From NCBI GenBank assembly GCA_009927705.1, contig RFMK01000087.1:1-6921 (forward strand): 6,921 nt of DNA, read 5' to 3'. Below are positions 5,463 through 6,921 of this stretch, one piece after another. This DNA is from Actinomycetota bacterium. GTDB lineage: Bacteria > Actinomycetota > Actinomycetes > Nanopelagicales > Nanopelagicaceae. Under the pieces are notes generated by a model. That model was not told where the DNA came from, searched no databases, and saw only the letters and a list, made by a program, of their open reading frames with translations. Numbering within the stretch: position 1 is the first letter of the stretch; every line of letters begins with the position of its first letter. The translations under genes and the position numbers were made by a program.

Positions 5463-6304
5463 CACCGACGTTTCTTAGGAGCGCTTTTTCTTGCGGTATT
5501 TGATTTCTTTACTTGTTTGCGCACATTTGCTTTTTTCAGCGCTTCATCATTGTTGCTCTGCGCTTGGATAATTTTGTTTGCAACCCGTGAGTCACTAGTT
5601 GGCGTGCCATCGGGAGCAATTGCAGCAAGGACTTGCTTTTGTAGTTCTGCTAAGCGGTTGAAAGCTGATTCAAGTCGTTGACGCGATTGGGATATGGCGT
5701 TTTCAGCAGCATCAAGTGATTGAGTTTGGATTCGATAGAGGCGTTCGGCCTCTGAGATTACACCTGCAAGCCAATTGCGATACTCAGAAACTTCGGTTGT
5801 TGCGGTGAGAACCATCCTTTCGGCCTCACGTTTCGCATTAGAAGTTATTGTGCTTCCTTCTCGCTTCTTTGCATTTAACAACTCTTCGGCTTCGGATTCA
5901 GCTTTTGAAACTATATCGGCGGCATCACTCTCAGCAGCTTCGATGTACTTTCGCCCACGCGATTCGGCTTGAGCTAACGTTGATTTGGCCTTTGCTTCTG
6001 CCGATTCAAGTGCAGTCGTAGCTTGCTTCTTGCTCTCATTGAGAATGCGCTCTGCATTGGTGTTGGCTTTAGATTCGCGTTGTTGGGCAGTTCGAATGAT
6101 CGACATCGCGGTCTCGGTCGCGAGGATTTCAAACTCTTCCTTCGACAAAGCTGTGATATCACGACGTGATTTAAGGTCGTTGAGTTGTGCCTCGAGTTCG
6201 CGGATACGTTCAAGTGAAGCAGAGCCAGCAGCAAGATTTGGTTTGTTGGAGCTTTCATCCTCGCCTTTAAAACCAACCCACGAAAGGAAGTTCTTATCTG
6301 CCAC
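5462..6304 (-). CDS. Long coiled-coil protein with basic C-terminal tail, possible DivIVA/Scy-like organiser
   Basis: I do not recognise a named family with confidence. The 280 residues begin with a short non-helical segment that includes FLSWVGFKG (6-14). A predicted coiled coil runs from about 30 to 228 with breaks near 50 and 178, dominated by Ala, Glu, Ser and Lys (AESEAEELLNAKKREG, for example). A loop with PDGTPTSD follows, then a basic tail from 256 with 12 Lys/Arg and no acidic residue. There is no membrane helix or signal peptide, so it is cytoplasmic. The Ala/Glu heptads resemble the coiled coils of actinobacterial DivIVA/Wag31 and Scy-type proteins, but the conserved DivIVA N-terminal motif is not visible; an ATP-synthase-b-like helix is another source of weak similarity. 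GTG at 6304 has AAGGAG seven bases upstream. Its stop overlaps the acyltransferase start, so the two probably act together. Confidence 0.85.
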   Translation of the reverse strand: MADKNFLSWVGFKGEDESSNKPNLAAGSASLERIRELEAQLNDLKSRRDITALSKEEFEILATETAMSIIRTAQQRESKANTNAERILNESKKQATTALESAEAKAKSTLAQAESRGRKYIEAAESDAADIVSKAESEAEELLNAKKREGSTITSNAKREAERMVLTATTEVSEYRNWLAGVISEAERLYRIQTQSLDAAENAISQSRQRLESAFNRLAELQKQVLAAIAPDGTPTSDSRVANKIIQAQSNNDEALKKANVRKQVKKSNTARKSAPKKRR

Positions 6305-6311
6305 GGTCTTG

Positions 6312-6317
6312 CTCCTT
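6312..6317 (-). promoter_or_regulatory. Shine-Dalgarno AAGGAG for the coiled-coil gene
   Basis: On the minus strand AAGGAG lies seven bases before the GTG at 6304 and supports that start. The 86-base gap (6305-6390) behind the GNAT gene holds no promoter I can recognise. Confidence 0.75.
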
Positions 6318-6390
6318 ACATTTATCTGCTTGAGGGGGCGTGAATCTTCCCATGAGAGAGCGCGGGTTGAAAATGGGCGATTTGCGGAAA

Positions 6391-6906
6391 CTAGAGCGGG
6401 AGCGTTGAGAATCCAGCGCTCGTGAAGGCGTATTCATAATTAACGGCGCTCACTTCCTCACCGCCACAATTACATGAGCGGTCTGCCGCCCCGACCAGCG
6501 TGAATCCCGCAGCCTCCGCAGTCTTTCGCGAGGCAAGATTAGATTCGGCAATCGTGGCCTGGACAATCGCGACGTCAGGATTTTTTTCTGTTTTCGACAA
6601 AAATTGTGTGAGCCCACTTTTCATTGCGCCTTGTCTACGTCCCCATGGCGCGCACCAGTAACCAATATCTGCGATGCGTGTCGCAGGATTTATCGAGTGA
6701 ACACCGATAACTGCAACTGGTCGATCACTTTCAACGACCCAGACTTCGACATCTCCAGACATTGTGGTTGCAAACTCAAGGGCATGGTGATGAGTGTATG
6801 GGCGAGGAATTTGTGTCCACTTCAAGATTTCCTGATCCTGACATGCTTCAAAGATCCAATCAGCATCGGAAGTAGCCAATGGTCGAAGATTGAATTGTGA
6901 AGTCAT
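6391..6906 (-). CDS. GNAT-family N-acetyltransferase, RimJ/RimL-like
   Basis: GNAT enzymes transfer acetyl from acetyl-CoA to an amine. The 171 residues are a normal length and match the RimJ/RimL group, which acetylates N-termini of ribosomal proteins but also small amines. Seen in order: LRPLATSDADWIFEACQDQEI (7-27) as the N-terminal helix pair, VWVVESDRPVAVIGVHSI (55-72) as central strands, DIGYWCAP (80-87), then GRRQGA (89-94) fitting the R/Q-x-x-G-x-G/A acetyl-CoA loop, and ESNLASRKTAEAAGF (121-135) as the usual C-terminal motif. CNCGG (145-149) is an uncommon insertion near the end. The substrate cannot be named. No start lies upstream in frame within the 15 remaining bases and there is no Shine-Dalgarno before the ATG, so initiation may be leaderless. 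It ends 86 bases before the coiled-coil gene on the same strand. Confidence 0.88.
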   Translation of the reverse strand: MTSQFNLRPLATSDADWIFEACQDQEILKWTQIPRPYTHHHALEFATTMSGDVEVWVVESDRPVAVIGVHSINPATRIADIGYWCAPWGRRQGAMKSGLTQFLSKTEKNPDVAIVQATIAESNLASRKTAEAAGFTLVGAADRSCNCGGEEVSAVNYEYAFTSAGFSTLPL

Positions 6907-6921
6907 GTGTTGAGAAAACTG

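Noticed and set aside
5462..6304. Calling the coiled-coil protein DivIVA/Wag31
   Set aside because: The resemblance is only in heptad composition; the conserved DivIVA N-terminal lipid-binding motif is not visible.

Overview
The window looks like chromosomal DNA from a small-genome planktonic actinobacterium, most likely a freshwater lineage of the acI/Nanopelagicales or Luna (Rhodoluna-like) type. The main reasons are a truncated gene at the left edge that reads as actinorhodopsin, the actinobacterial order murI - rph - rdgB, moderate GC content by eye, GTG and TTG start codons, and short intergenic gaps. The lineage is an inference from gene content; no phylogeny was run.

Layout. Positions 1-450 (minus) hold the first 150 residues of a light-driven proton pump, cut off by the window edge. 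Positions 451-667 are a divergent intergenic region with repeated 9-mers and two overlapping palindromes. Positions 668-2813 (plus) carry a compact run of three housekeeping genes: glutamate racemase, RNase PH and the dITP/XTP pyrophosphatase. After an 84-nt gap, positions 2898-3677 (plus) encode a membrane protein with a histone-H1-like lysine-rich N-terminus, one membrane helix and a C-terminal fibronectin type III-like domain. A 30-nt convergent junction separates it from a minus-strand block. That block, read right to left, is a GNAT acetyltransferase (6906-6391), a long coiled-coil protein with a basic tail (6304-5462), and an OafA-type membrane acyltransferase with an SGNH domain (5462-3708) whose start overlaps the stop of the coiled-coil gene.

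How the parts relate. MurI makes D-glutamate for peptidoglycan, RNase PH trims tRNA 3' ends, and RdgB cleans the nucleotide pool; they share a likely transcript rather than a pathway. The coiled-coil and acyltransferase genes are almost certainly translated together and suggest spatially organised modification of an envelope polymer. The lysine-tailed FN3 protein has an architecture that could link the inner face of the membrane, or the nucleoid, to the cell exterior. The rhodopsin would supply light-driven proton-motive force.

The least conventional parts are the lysine-tailed FN3 membrane protein, the coiled-coil/acyltransferase pair, and the structured rhodopsin-murI intergenic region. I see no mobile element, CRISPR array, rRNA or tRNA gene.
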